DNA of 64,000 nucleotides from SHXO01 sp964523885 (GTDB taxonomy: Bacteria; Pseudomonadota; Gammaproteobacteria; Burkholderiales; SHXO01), in contig CAZFYX010000034.1 in the NCBI GenBank assembly GCA_964523885.1, positions 1-64,000 on the forward strand. The letters run 5' to 3'. Every line of letters begins with the position of its first letter. Positions within the stretch are counted from its first letter, which is position 1. Below the pieces are notes generated by a model, which saw only the letters and a list, made by a program, of their open reading frames with translations, was not told the DNA's origin and ran no database searches. Positions 19,188 to 26,360 of this stretch are shown piece after piece. A program made the translations under genes and the position numbers.

Positions 19188-19742
19188 GTGCTCTTTGATT
19201 CCTGGCATGGCCTGCTGCGCGAAATCGTGGTCGGTACCGTTGCATACGTGTGGTTGGTCACGCTGCTGCGCGTCTCCGGCAAGCGCACCCTCACCAAGCT
19301 AAACGCGTTCGATCTCGTGATCACCGTCGCGCTGGGATCGACGCTGGCGTCGATCATTCTGTCGCGCGACGTCGCCCTGGTGGAAGGCATGCTGGCGCTG
19401 GCTCTGCTAGTCGGTCTCCAGCTAGCCGTGACCTGGACCTCGACGCGTGCGGCCCGCTTCAAGCATGTCGTGAAGTCGGAACCCACCCTGCTCTGCTACC
19501 GGGGCAGGCTGCTGCACTCGGCACTGAGGGAACAGCGCGTTACCGAGGACGAGCTTCGCGCGGCCATCCGCGCGCAGCGCGTCAGCCGGATGGAAGAGGT
19601 CGAAGCGGCAATCCTGGAAACGGACGGAAGCTTCAGCGTGCTGCCGCTGACGCGCGGCGCAGCGGACACCGCGAAGCCCGACGTCCCGGGATACCCCGCC
19701 GAGCAGCAGCCGGACGAAGCTGCCGCTCGCCCGGGGTCCTGA
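19188..19742 (+). CDS. DUF421 (YetF-like) membrane protein
   Basis: A 184-residue protein beginning at GTG 19188, with GGAGG at 19176-19180; earlier in-frame starts lack such a site. Three hydrophobic segments occupy residues 12-85, containing the family motif VSGKRTLTKLNAFDLVITVALGS in parts. The cytoplasmic domain follows (LLCYRGRLLHSALREQRVTEDELRAAIR), matching YetF/YdfR-type proteins. Their role is not established; some are linked to spore or envelope functions. The C-terminal ~25 residues are Pro/Ala-rich and appear unrelated to the fold. Confidence 0.85.
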   Translation: MLFDSWHGLLREIVVGTVAYVWLVTLLRVSGKRTLTKLNAFDLVITVALGSTLASIILSRDVALVEGMLALALLVGLQLAVTWTSTRAARFKHVVKSEPTLLCYRGRLLHSALREQRVTEDELRAAIRAQRVSRMEEVEAAILETDGSFSVLPLTRGAADTAKPDVPGYPAEQQPDEAAARPGS

Positions 19743-19847
19743 CAGTTGCGACCGATCAGTCGTTCTCGGAAGCCGATCTCGACCATACTCGAGGGAGGAC
19801 GGAGTCCGCGAGCAGTTCATCCTCCCTGGGCAGCGGTCGGGACAGCT

Positions 19848-20516
19848 TCAGTCGGCGATTGCGCGGTTCGCGGTCCCTCGATAGGAGCGCTGGTTCCAGC
19901 GAGCATGATCGGGGACGTCCATGTCGCCGAAGCCGGGCCGGTCGTCGCTTGCCATGTAGTCATCGCCGCCGGGGTATCCGCCGTAGCCCCGCTCGCGCAT
20001 CAGCCGGTGGTCGGCATCGGGCGAGTCGTAGCGGTACGAGTAGCTGTCGCGGCGCGAGCGTATATCGTAGGCACGCCCCTGCCTCCAATCGCGGTCGCGC
20101 AGGCTGTCGCGATAGCGATCGTACCGGCGGTCGGGGCCCGGATCGCGGAAATCGTAGTACTCGCTGCTGCGCCCCATGTCGCCCCAACCCCTGTCCCTGT
20201 AGTCACCGTCGCCGCGGTCCGCGCGGAACCAGTCACGATGCTCGTCATACCAGTTGCGGGCCCAGTCGTCGGGGCCGTTGCGCCCCCTGTACTCGCGCTC
20301 GTAGCGCGGATAGCCCCGGTCACCACGGTCCCGCAGGTCGTCGCCGTAACGATCGTAGTTCCGGTCCGGGCCCGGATCGCGAAAGTCGTAATACTCGCCG
20401 CTGCGTCCCATGTCGCCCCAGCCCCGGTCCATTCCGCTCTGCGCGAGTGCTGGCACTGCCAGCGCCATTGCGAATGCTCCGATTGCCACGCCACTGAGTC
20501 TGAGTCCCATGCCCAC
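19848..20516 (-). CDS. Exported Asp/Arg/Tyr-rich protein with an internal duplication
   Basis: A 222-residue protein with a signal peptide (about residues 1-26, cleavage after VPALA-Q). The mature part is extremely rich in Asp, Arg, Tyr and Gly and has no cysteine. A 33-residue unit occurs twice, at residues 31-63 and 109-141, containing RGWGDMGRS, EYYDFRDPGPDR and YDRY. A second ATG two codons in (20510) is possible. I do not recognise a family; composition suggests a disordered or surface-associated protein. The protein encoded at 25082 has similar composition and may be related. Confidence 0.75.
   Translation of the reverse strand: MGMGLRLSGVAIGAFAMALAVPALAQSGMDRGWGDMGRSGEYYDFRDPGPDRNYDRYGDDLRDRGDRGYPRYEREYRGRNGPDDWARNWYDEHRDWFRADRGDGDYRDRGWGDMGRSSEYYDFRDPGPDRRYDRYRDSLRDRDWRQGRAYDIRSRRDSYSYRYDSPDADHRLMRERGYGGYPGGDDYMASDDRPGFGDMDVPDHARWNQRSYRGTANRAIAD
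20094..20426 (-). repeat. Two copies of a ~99-base coding repeat
   Basis: Bases 20328-20426 and 20094-20192, inside the Asp/Arg/Tyr-rich protein gene, encode nearly the same 33 residues and are also very similar as DNA, with a 234-base offset. The conservation at the nucleotide level points to a fairly recent internal duplication rather than convergent composition. Confidence 0.75.
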
Positions 20517-20685
20517 CTCCTGATTCGATTACGGGTTGAGGATGCATCCTGGATGCGGCAAGCGTCGTGCCTCGGCGACTTGTCACTCCATCCCGGAATC
20601 TCTTCGCGCGGTAGACATTCCACCGCTGGATCGGCAGGAACTTGAAGCGCGCCCCGGATCATGCCCGACGTCCCAGCGCTCGGCT

Positions 20686-20842
20686 CCCGGCGCAGGGCGC
20701 AGGCGCTGCGGGTGTGCGACTCCCACTGCCATTACAGCATCCGGGCCGCATGAACAGCATTCCTCCGGCCCAACGATATACGCTGAACTCCAGAACCAGC
20801 AGGCCCATCGCGAGCGCAACCGGCGGCTGCGCTCTGCTTGAT
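20686..20842 (-). pseudogene. otsA: Remnant of the 3' end of a second otsA gene
   Basis: On the minus strand this stretch reads, through small indels, QSAAAVALAMGLLVLEFSVYRWAGGMLF, which parallels the OtsA C-terminus encoded at 13720-13890 (EQSAAALAVALQM, then QEFNVYRWAGRMLL). The DNA itself aligns: 20748-20799 against 13734-13785 at roughly three quarters identity, and the similarity continues to 20686 (CCCGGCGCAGGGC in both). About 20 codons between the two blocks are missing and the frame is broken. It is therefore a decayed duplicate or an old fragment, not a functional gene. Confidence 0.75.
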
Positions 20843-20849
20843 CGATGGC

Positions 20850-21740
20850 CTATCGTCCGTTCTCGTTCGCACCCGCCGTAGCCTCGTCGCGATCGAGGCC
20901 GAGGCCGTCGAACCAGGCGCTCAGATCATCGCTGTAACTGCGCTCGAGGTCTGGCCGGCGGCTCTTGGGGAAGCCAGGCGCGGTGGCCAGCTGCTGCCGA
21001 TCAAGCCGCAGCGCCAGGTCCTCGCCATCCTTCGCACCGCGCTGGAACGCGCGCAGCGGCAGCAACGTCATGCGTTCGGGATCTCCCCAGCCGCGGTCGA
21101 ACTCCACTACTGCATACTGCACCTTGCCGTCGGACAGGTCGACCACCATGTCCTCGACATCGCCCACGTCGTCATCCGCCGCGGTCACGTCGGCACCGAG
21201 CAGATTGCTGGCGCGTCGCAGCAGCATGTTGGGTCTAGGATCGAGCTGCACCTTGGGACCGTAGTAGCGATCGACCTCGTTCCGATAGCCGTTCTCGGCC
21301 TGCCAATCCGGCCAGCGATCCCGGTCGAAGCCTGGCGCCTGCTTCAGTCTGTCCTTGTCCACATTCAGCATCAGGGACTCGCCATCGCGACCGATGCTGA
21401 ACGCCCGCACGGGATAGGCGAACAACTTCTCACCCATGCCCAAGAAGCCGCCGAACGCGAGGATCGCGTAGTACACGCGCTCGTTGTTCACGTCCACCAC
21501 GAGGTCGTTGATCTCCCCGAGGTCCTCGCCCTGCGCATTGCGCACATGCATGCCCATCAGCTTGCTGGCACGCATGTTGTGCGCAGTTGCCTGCGCAGAC
21601 TGACCCTGCTGCCGGACCGCAGCCGCGCCGGTCTGGCTCTGATTGCCGGTCGCCGCGTCATTGGCAGCGTGAGCCGACAAGGCTGCGCTCAGGCCGAGCA
21701 CCGGAAGGATAGTCGCTGTCTTCGCCAGGGTGAATCGCAT
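20850..21740 (-). CDS. Exported protein with two PRC-barrel domains
   Basis: A 296-residue protein with a signal peptide (residues 1-22, cleavage after SAHA). Two PRC-barrel modules follow: the first around residues 58-115 (ASKLMGMHVRNAQGEDLGEINDLVVDV with a VYYAILAFGG strand), the second around 188-250 (ASNLLGADV, DVGDVEDMVVDLSDGKVQYAVVEF). PRC barrels occur in photosynthetic reaction centres, RimM and many stress-related surface proteins. ATG 21740 has AAGGAGG upstream. The exported location and double barrel resemble proteins induced by osmotic or pH stress in proteobacteria. The gene is divergent from 22131. Confidence 0.82.
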   Translation of the reverse strand: MRFTLAKTATILPVLGLSAALSAHAANDAATGNQSQTGAAAVRQQGQSAQATAHNMRASKLMGMHVRNAQGEDLGEINDLVVDVNNERVYYAILAFGGFLGMGEKLFAYPVRAFSIGRDGESLMLNVDKDRLKQAPGFDRDRWPDWQAENGYRNEVDRYYGPKVQLDPRPNMLLRRASNLLGADVTAADDDVGDVEDMVVDLSDGKVQYAVVEFDRGWGDPERMTLLPLRAFQRGAKDGEDLALRLDRQQLATAPGFPKSRRPDLERSYSDDLSAWFDGLGLDRDEATAGANENGR

Positions 21741-22130
21741 GGCACTTGCCTCCTTATCTCTTGCGGGTTGAACAGGTGCGGGCACGCGCGTGCGCGCCGC
21801 CTCAGGACGACAGTGCGGCAAATAGCGCACCTGCGGCAGTTGAGCAGGAATACGAAGTCACAGAACTGACCGACCACCCCGGATGCCGATCGGCGCCATG
21901 CCGAGTGACGGCGGGTACGGGGATGCGCACGATGCTTGCGGGAGTCTCCCTCACTGCGGTTACCTCGGACAGAGATGGAGCGGCAATCCCCGTACCTTCA
22001 GCGCGAGGGACTGTGCGCCACCACCGGCTCGAGAACTTTCGACGGCAGGCAGCCTCTACACTTCAGGCGCAGGCTGCGAGCCTGTACCCCGACCATTTGC
22101 GCAAGATCGTCCACTCTTCGGGGAAGCGCA
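21741..22130. other. Divergent intergenic region between exported-protein genes
   Basis: No gene or gene remnant is recognisable in these 390 bases. It must hold promoters for the PRC-barrel gene (leftward) and for the gene at 22131 (rightward); a candidate for the latter is listed at 22033-22060. Confidence 0.5.
22033..22060 (+). promoter_or_regulatory. Candidate ECF (sigma-E-like) promoter
   Basis: GAACTT at 22033-22038 and TCTACA at 22055-22060 with a 16-base spacer fit the general GAACTT/TCTGA layout of extracytoplasmic-stress promoters. It would start a transcript about 65 bases before ATG 22131. A similar box lies before the gene at 24579. This is pattern matching only. Confidence 0.3.
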
Positions 22131-22622
22131 ATGTACAGCTCTGGACGAAGCACCGGCGGCACCGCTTCCGCTCTTCTTGGCGTCCTGCTCGCGGCGCTGT
22201 CGGTAGGCGTATCGCGCGCGCAGGATATGCAGTTCGCGTCGGAGAACATCGCCTCCGACCGATGGGGTCCGTACGATCAGGACTTCATGTGGCAGGTGGA
22301 CGAGCAGGCGCTCGGTGACTGGAGCGTCGACGACGACTGGCCCACCTATGGCTCGTACTATACGGACGACCTCAGGGCAGGCTACGGTGGCGCTTACGGG
22401 CGGTACGACTGGACTGCAGACGAGTGGCGGTTCAACCATCCGGCAGGCGAGCGGACGCCCTATGCCCGTCATGTCAAGTGGCGCTCGGACCGCTATGGAG
22501 TCTACGAGCGCGGCTATGCATGGGAGAGCGACGCCATCGGACTGCAGGATTGGAGCGCAAAGGCGCGACGGGACTGGCTGGACTTCGCAGACTCCGGCGA
22601 CCCCGGGTGGTTCGGCTTCTAG
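22131..22622 (+). CDS. Exported Trp/Asp/Tyr-rich protein of unknown function
   Basis: A 163-residue protein; the leader (residues 1-31, ending SVGVSRAQD) is a signal peptide. The mature part is packed with Trp, Tyr and Asp: QDFMWQVDEQ, DWSVDDDWPTYGSYY, YDWTADEWRF, ending DWSAKARRDWLDFADSGDPGWFGF-like in parts. ATG 22131 is preceded by GGGGAAG (22120-22126). I do not know a family. A fragment at 26221-26333 repeats its C-terminus, showing it belongs to a small paralogous group in this genome. The next exported-protein gene begins 16 bases downstream, likely in the same transcript. Confidence 0.72.
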   Translation: MYSSGRSTGGTASALLGVLLAALSVGVSRAQDMQFASENIASDRWGPYDQDFMWQVDEQALGDWSVDDDWPTYGSYYTDDLRAGYGGAYGRYDWTADEWRFNHPAGERTPYARHVKWRSDRYGVYERGYAWESDAIGLQDWSAKARRDWLDFADSGDPGWFGF

Positions 22623-22638
22623 TTGAAGGAGACAACGC

Positions 22639-23079
22639 ATGAACAAAGCCTCGCTTCTCCCTGCCCTGTGCACCGTGGCGACGCTCGGCCTGGTCGCGTC
22701 TCCCGCGCTCGCGCAGCACGCCACGCCGGATGGTGGCGAGGCAGCCACCGCGACCCGCACGCACCCCGATCAGGGGAAGGCGCCCAACGCCAATCGCTTC
22801 GTCGTGGGCACGCTGGTGGACACCCGCGCCGTACGCGTGAGCGAGGGTGAGGGGATGCACCGCCTGCTCAAGCTCGAAGGGCGCGACGGCGCGCAAATCA
22901 TCGTGGATGCCGGCCCGTCGCCGAGTCCGAGTGAGATGGGATTCGAGCACGGCGACCTGATCGTGGCGATGGGCAAGAGCGCGCGCATCAATGGACACCC
23001 GGTGCTGTATGCGTACTACCTGGGGGAGTTGCGTGACTTGACCGCGCCGGCAACGCTGCGGGACGAGCAGCCCCGGTAG
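22639..23079 (+). CDS. Small exported protein of unknown function
   Basis: A 146-residue protein with a signal peptide (residues 1-25, cleavage after ASPALA-Q). After a linker, residues 52-135 form a compact, beta-rich part (FVVGTLVDTRAVRV, RLLKLEGRDGAQIIVDAG, GFEHGDLIVAMGKSARINGHP) that looks like a small OB-fold, as in periplasmic proteins of the YgiW/DUF5666 kind, but this is by pattern only. ATG 22639 has GAAGGAG at 22625-22631. It follows the Trp-rich protein gene after 16 bases, so the two probably share a message. Confidence 0.75.
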   Translation: MNKASLLPALCTVATLGLVASPALAQHATPDGGEAATATRTHPDQGKAPNANRFVVGTLVDTRAVRVSEGEGMHRLLKLEGRDGAQIIVDAGPSPSPSEMGFEHGDLIVAMGKSARINGHPVLYAYYLGELRDLTAPATLRDEQPR

Positions 23080-23128
23080 GCGGGGCGCCCGAAGGGACGC
23101 CGGTCATCTCCGGCCGGCCAAAGTTCCG

Positions 23129-24460
23129 GTGGAAAAGCTCCGCGCGGTGTGGTCCACGCTGACCGGCAGCCTCTGGTTCGTGCCCAGCCTCCTGGTGGCC
23201 GGTGCAATTGCACTGGCTGCTGCGATGATCGGGCTGGACGCCGCGACGCAGTTCCACCTCGCCGAACGCTGGCCGCTCGCCTTCGGGTCCGGCGCCGAGG
23301 GATCGCGCGGCGTGCTGAGCACCATCGCGAGCTCGGTGATCACGGTGGCGGGCGTGGTGTTCTCGATCACCATCGTGGCGCTGTCACTCACCGCCAGTCA
23401 GTACTCTCCCCGCATTCTGCGCAACTTCATGAGCGACCGCACCACGCAGGTGGTGCTGGGCACCTTCGTCGCCATCTTCGTCTACTGCCTGGTGGTGCTG
23501 CGGACCATCCGTGCGCCGGACGGCGCCGTTGCATCGTTCATTCCCTCGCTCGCCGTGCTGCTGGGGATACTCCTCGCGCTGGTAGGCACCGGTCTGTTCG
23601 TCTACTTCATCCATCACGTCGCCGCGTCGATCCAGATCTCGTCGATCCTTTCGAATGTCTCGAACGAGACCATGCGCGTCATCGACCGGCTCTATCCGGA
23701 CCCCGTCGGGACGGGGCGGGATCGGAGCGAGAACGCCGGAGCGTACCGGGACGGCGAGGGGCAACGCTGGCACCCGGTCCCTGCCCTCACCAATGGCTAC
23801 ATCGTGCGCATCGACTTCAAGGGCCTGGTCGATCTCGCCCGTAAGCGCGGGATCGTGCTGCGCCTGCAAGCGGCCGCCGGCGAGTTCGTGATCGAGCGGG
23901 ATGTGCTCGTGGAGGCAAGCGGAGCAGACAGTCGTGGGGAGGAGCTGGCGCGCGCGGTGAACGCCCTGTTCACACTCAACGCGCAGCGCACCCTCGACCA
24001 GGACGCCGCATTCGGGATCCAGCAGGTCGTGGACGTGGCGCTCAAGGCCCTATCGCCCAGCGTGAACGACAGCACCACTGCCGTGATGTGCATAGACCAT
24101 CTCGCCGCGATCCTCACTCGTATCGCCGGGCGGCGCATCGGTCCCCCTGGTGGTGGAGATGAGGATGGGGTGTTGCAGGTGCGGTGCGGCCCCACTTACG
24201 GGAGCCTGGTGGCGCTCGCCTTCGATGGAATCCGTCGCAATGCGCGCGGGAACCCGGACGTCCTGTCGCAGCTCGCGCACCGCGGCTGCGGCCTCGTGGC
24301 GGCCACGCCGCATCCGGCGCGTCGTCACGTCGCTGTCCTGCACACGCGCGCAACCATCCGCGCTCTCGAGGAGACGGTGCGCAACGAGCACGAGCGTGTA
24401 GCGTTCGTCACGGAAGCACAGCGCGCGTTGGCACGTGCTTGTGCGCAATCGGGGCCGTGA
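23129..24460 (+). CDS. DUF2254 membrane protein
   Basis: A 443-residue protein starting at GTG 23129. Four hydrophobic segments are visible in the first 180 residues (FVPSLLVAGAIALAAAMIGL; ITVAGVVFSITIVALSL; VVLGTFVAIFVYCLVVL; LAVLLGILLALVGTGLFVYF). The motif TASQYSPRILRNFMSD and the later ALSPSVNDSTTAVMCIDHL are hallmarks of the DUF2254 family. The remaining part is a large soluble domain. Function is unknown; the family is widespread in proteobacteria with stress genes. The gap to the upstream gene is 49 bases, so it may be co-transcribed. Confidence 0.88.
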   Translation: MEKLRAVWSTLTGSLWFVPSLLVAGAIALAAAMIGLDAATQFHLAERWPLAFGSGAEGSRGVLSTIASSVITVAGVVFSITIVALSLTASQYSPRILRNFMSDRTTQVVLGTFVAIFVYCLVVLRTIRAPDGAVASFIPSLAVLLGILLALVGTGLFVYFIHHVAASIQISSILSNVSNETMRVIDRLYPDPVGTGRDRSENAGAYRDGEGQRWHPVPALTNGYIVRIDFKGLVDLARKRGIVLRLQAAAGEFVIERDVLVEASGADSRGEELARAVNALFTLNAQRTLDQDAAFGIQQVVDVALKALSPSVNDSTTAVMCIDHLAAILTRIAGRRIGPPGGGDEDGVLQVRCGPTYGSLVALAFDGIRRNARGNPDVLSQLAHRGCGLVAATPHPARRHVAVLHTRATIRALEETVRNEHERVAFVTEAQRALARACAQSGP

Positions 24461-24505
24461 AGGCTGCGCGGATGGCGGGCTGCCTGCCCGCAGCGTCTCC
24501 TGTAG

Positions 24506-24534
24506 GGAACATCACTTGCAGCCTCCTGTTGACT
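24506..24534 (+). promoter_or_regulatory. Candidate ECF-type promoter
   Basis: GGAACAT at 24506-24512, 16 bases, then TTGACT at 24529-24534. The GGAAC-N17-GTT spacing (24506-24510 and 24528-24530) is the consensus recognised by several ECF sigma factors. It would lie 45-70 bases upstream of ATG 24579. No functional evidence beyond the pattern. Confidence 0.35.
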
Positions 24535-24578
24535 ACCGCTGATGCGGACTTCACTGATCGACCAACATCGGAGGACGT

Positions 24579-25085
24579 ATGTTGCATAAAGCTATCAGCC
24601 TGGCAGTCATATCCGCCTTCGGCCTCGCAGGGACGGCGGCGCATGCAAACGAGAGCGATGCCAGCTCGGCGAAGCAGTCCAGCGCTGCCAGCGCCCGCGG
24701 CCCCGCGCCCAGCACGAGCGCCGCGGCAACACAGACCGGCACGGCACCCGACTCCAGCACTAGCGGCGCCGCACCGGGGCAGGGTGGTGCGGCATCGGGC
24801 ACATCGAACGCCACCCAGGGTCAAGCTCCGAGCACGTCCGCCGCTTCCGGCACGGGCGAGAATGCGGGCAGCGGTTCCAGTGCCAGACAGACTGGTCCCG
24901 GGGGCAACTCGTCGAATTCGAACCGGTCAGCCACAGGGCAAGCGGGACAACCCGGCCCAGGTCAATCGGGCGGCGCTTCGGGCAGGCAGCAAGCGGCCGG
25001 TCCGCAATCCGTGCCGAGCCACTCGAGCGAGCGCTGGGACTGGCAGGCGGGTGCGCCGAGCAGTGGGTCAGGCAACGCCAGGTGA
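24579..25085 (+). CDS. Exported Ser/Gly/Ala-rich low-complexity protein
   Basis: A 168-residue protein with a signal peptide (residues 1-24, cleavage after THAHA-like ending AAHA-N). Everything after it is low complexity: Ser, Gly, Ala, Gln and Thr, with almost no charged or aromatic residues until a C-terminal RWDWQ patch. It is almost certainly disordered. ATG 24579 has CGGAGGA at 24569-24575. The stop overlaps the start of the next gene as GTGA, so the two are translationally coupled. I do not recognise a family. Confidence 0.7.
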   Translation: MLHKAISLAVISAFGLAGTAAHANESDASSAKQSSAASARGPAPSTSAAATQTGTAPDSSTSGAAPGQGGAASGTSNATQGQAPSTSAASGTGENAGSGSSARQTGPGGNSSNSNRSATGQAGQPGPGQSGGASGRQQAAGPQSVPSHSSERWDWQAGAPSSGSGNAR

Positions 25086-25795
25086 ACCGCCGCGGCAACA
25101 CGTCTGGACGCATGGATGCAGGGCAGGCCGGCCCGCAGCGACCGGACCAGATGAGCGACTACCGGTATCCGGGCGGCTATCCCTCCTCGCGCAATCAAAA
25201 CGAAGGAAACTGGGATGCTTTCGGGGAAATAGACCCGCGAGAAAGACCCCCGCGCGGCTTTTGGCGCGACATCGACGAGGGCTCGGGCTACACCTACCGG
25301 GACCCGTACTACGACTCCCAACAAGATGGCGGCCAGGCGCGTTACAGCCGGGGGCCGCGCTTCAGCGGTCAGGAAGAGCGGAACCCGCGATACAGCGATC
25401 GGTGGAGCCCGGACCCCCGCTACATGGAACGGGGGCACGCTGGTCGCGGCGATCGATATCCGGATCCGCGCGCACGCTATCCGCAGCGCGCGAGCGAGCG
25501 CGATTACGATCCCTACTCCTATCGCAACGCGCCGCCCTCGTATCGCACTCGTGAACGAGACGCCTACGCCGACGAGCGCGCGCGCTACGACGACTATCGA
25601 CGCGGGCGCGACCGTTCGATGGCCGATCGAGACGAGTGGCAGTACGATCGTGGGCGCGCGGTGGGGCCGCGGGGCTGGCGTGGCGACATCGCGACGCAAT
25701 CCGGCCGGCAGTCGAATATGTACCGCGACAGGGGTGCCGTCGGCCCGCAGGGCTGGCAACCGGACATGGCGGAAGGCTGGCAGCCCGGTCAATAA
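25082..25795 (+). CDS. Arg/Tyr/Asp-rich protein of unknown function
   Basis: A 237-residue protein beginning at GTG 25082, coupled to the upstream gene by GTGA. There is no signal peptide or membrane helix; the sequence is dominated by Arg, Tyr, Asp, Pro and Gly (EIDPRERPPRGFWRDIDEG, YDDYRRGRDR) and ends with two copies of a VGPxGW motif (VGPRGWRGD and VGPQGWQPD). Similar composition is seen in the exported protein at 19848. If the start is right it is cytoplasmic; if a fusion with the upstream leader once existed, it has been split. A terminator follows 50 bases after the stop. Confidence 0.65.
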   Translation: MNRRGNTSGRMDAGQAGPQRPDQMSDYRYPGGYPSSRNQNEGNWDAFGEIDPRERPPRGFWRDIDEGSGYTYRDPYYDSQQDGGQARYSRGPRFSGQEERNPRYSDRWSPDPRYMERGHAGRGDRYPDPRARYPQRASERDYDPYSYRNAPPSYRTRERDAYADERARYDDYRRGRDRSMADRDEWQYDRGRAVGPRGWRGDIATQSGRQSNMYRDRGAVGPQGWQPDMAEGWQPGQ

Positions 25796-25844
25796 AGCGT
25801 GCTCGGCATACGCCGGTCACGAGACATAGCGACCGCGGACACTT

Positions 25845-25885
25845 GCGCCGGCGGGTTCTGCTCCTGACCGCCGGCGCTCTTCTTG
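25845..25885 (+). terminator. Rho-independent terminator after the low-complexity gene pair
   Basis: Perfect 10-base stem GCGCCGGCGG (25845-25854) and CCGCCGGCGC (25868-25877), 13-base loop, then TCTTCTTG. It ends the 24579-25795 transcription unit. Confidence 0.75.
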
Positions 25886-25886
25886 C

Positions 25887-26220
25887 CTAGGTCCCGCGCG
25901 GTCCACCGTGGCCTGGACGGCCGAGCGCAGGCACGCGCCACGTCAGCCACGCCGTGCCGCACAGGAACAGCCCCATGCCGACCGGTGCGAATGGGCGGGT
26001 GTGGCGTCAGACCCTTCGCATAGCGGACCAGGAGCGACAGCGTCACACCCAGGACCGCGATCATGGCCACATAGAAGATCGCGAACACGCCGGCGGAGAC
26101 ACGGCTGACCTGCACCGCCCTTCCCTGCAGCCCGTGTGTAAGTTGCCCGATCCCCAGCGCCAGCAGGCCGATGAACGGCAACTGCACCAGGTGCAGGCTG
26201 AACCACCATTGCGGGCATCG
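25887..26220 (-). pseudogene. Degenerate small membrane protein gene
   Basis: On the minus strand, one frame encodes WWFSLHLVQLPFIGLLALGI and then a second helix VFAIFYVAMIAVLGVTLSLLVRYA. The frame then becomes polar nonsense, but a one-step frame change at about 25990-26030 gives a third helix (GMGLFLCGTAWLTW) and a stop at 25887-25889. The opening is also missing: no start codon stands before WWFSLHL. The three-helix layout resembles a small four-helix membrane protein family of unknown role. I read it as a decayed gene. Confidence 0.6.
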
Positions 26221-26333
26221 CTTCGATCTGACGGCACACCGGTTCGCCGGCGTTCAGGAGCTGGAGCCAGCAGGCCGCGCGCGACTGGTCGCAGTATGAC
26301 GATGCGAGCGAGGTCGACTGGCTTGGCTACTGA
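26221..26333 (+). pseudogene. C-terminal fragment of a paralogue of the exported Trp-rich protein (22131)
   Basis: The frame ending at TGA 26331-26333 reads SWSQQAARDWSQYDDASEVD and then WLGY. This aligns without gaps to the end of the 22131 protein (DWSAKARRDWLDFADSGD, then PGWFGF). Upstream, after a one-base shift, AGVQE parallels AIGLQ. Everything before that is missing, so only the tail of a once complete gene remains, beside another decayed gene. Confidence 0.65.
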
Positions 26334-26360
26334 TCGCCCCTGACGGGCGTATCGCGGTCC

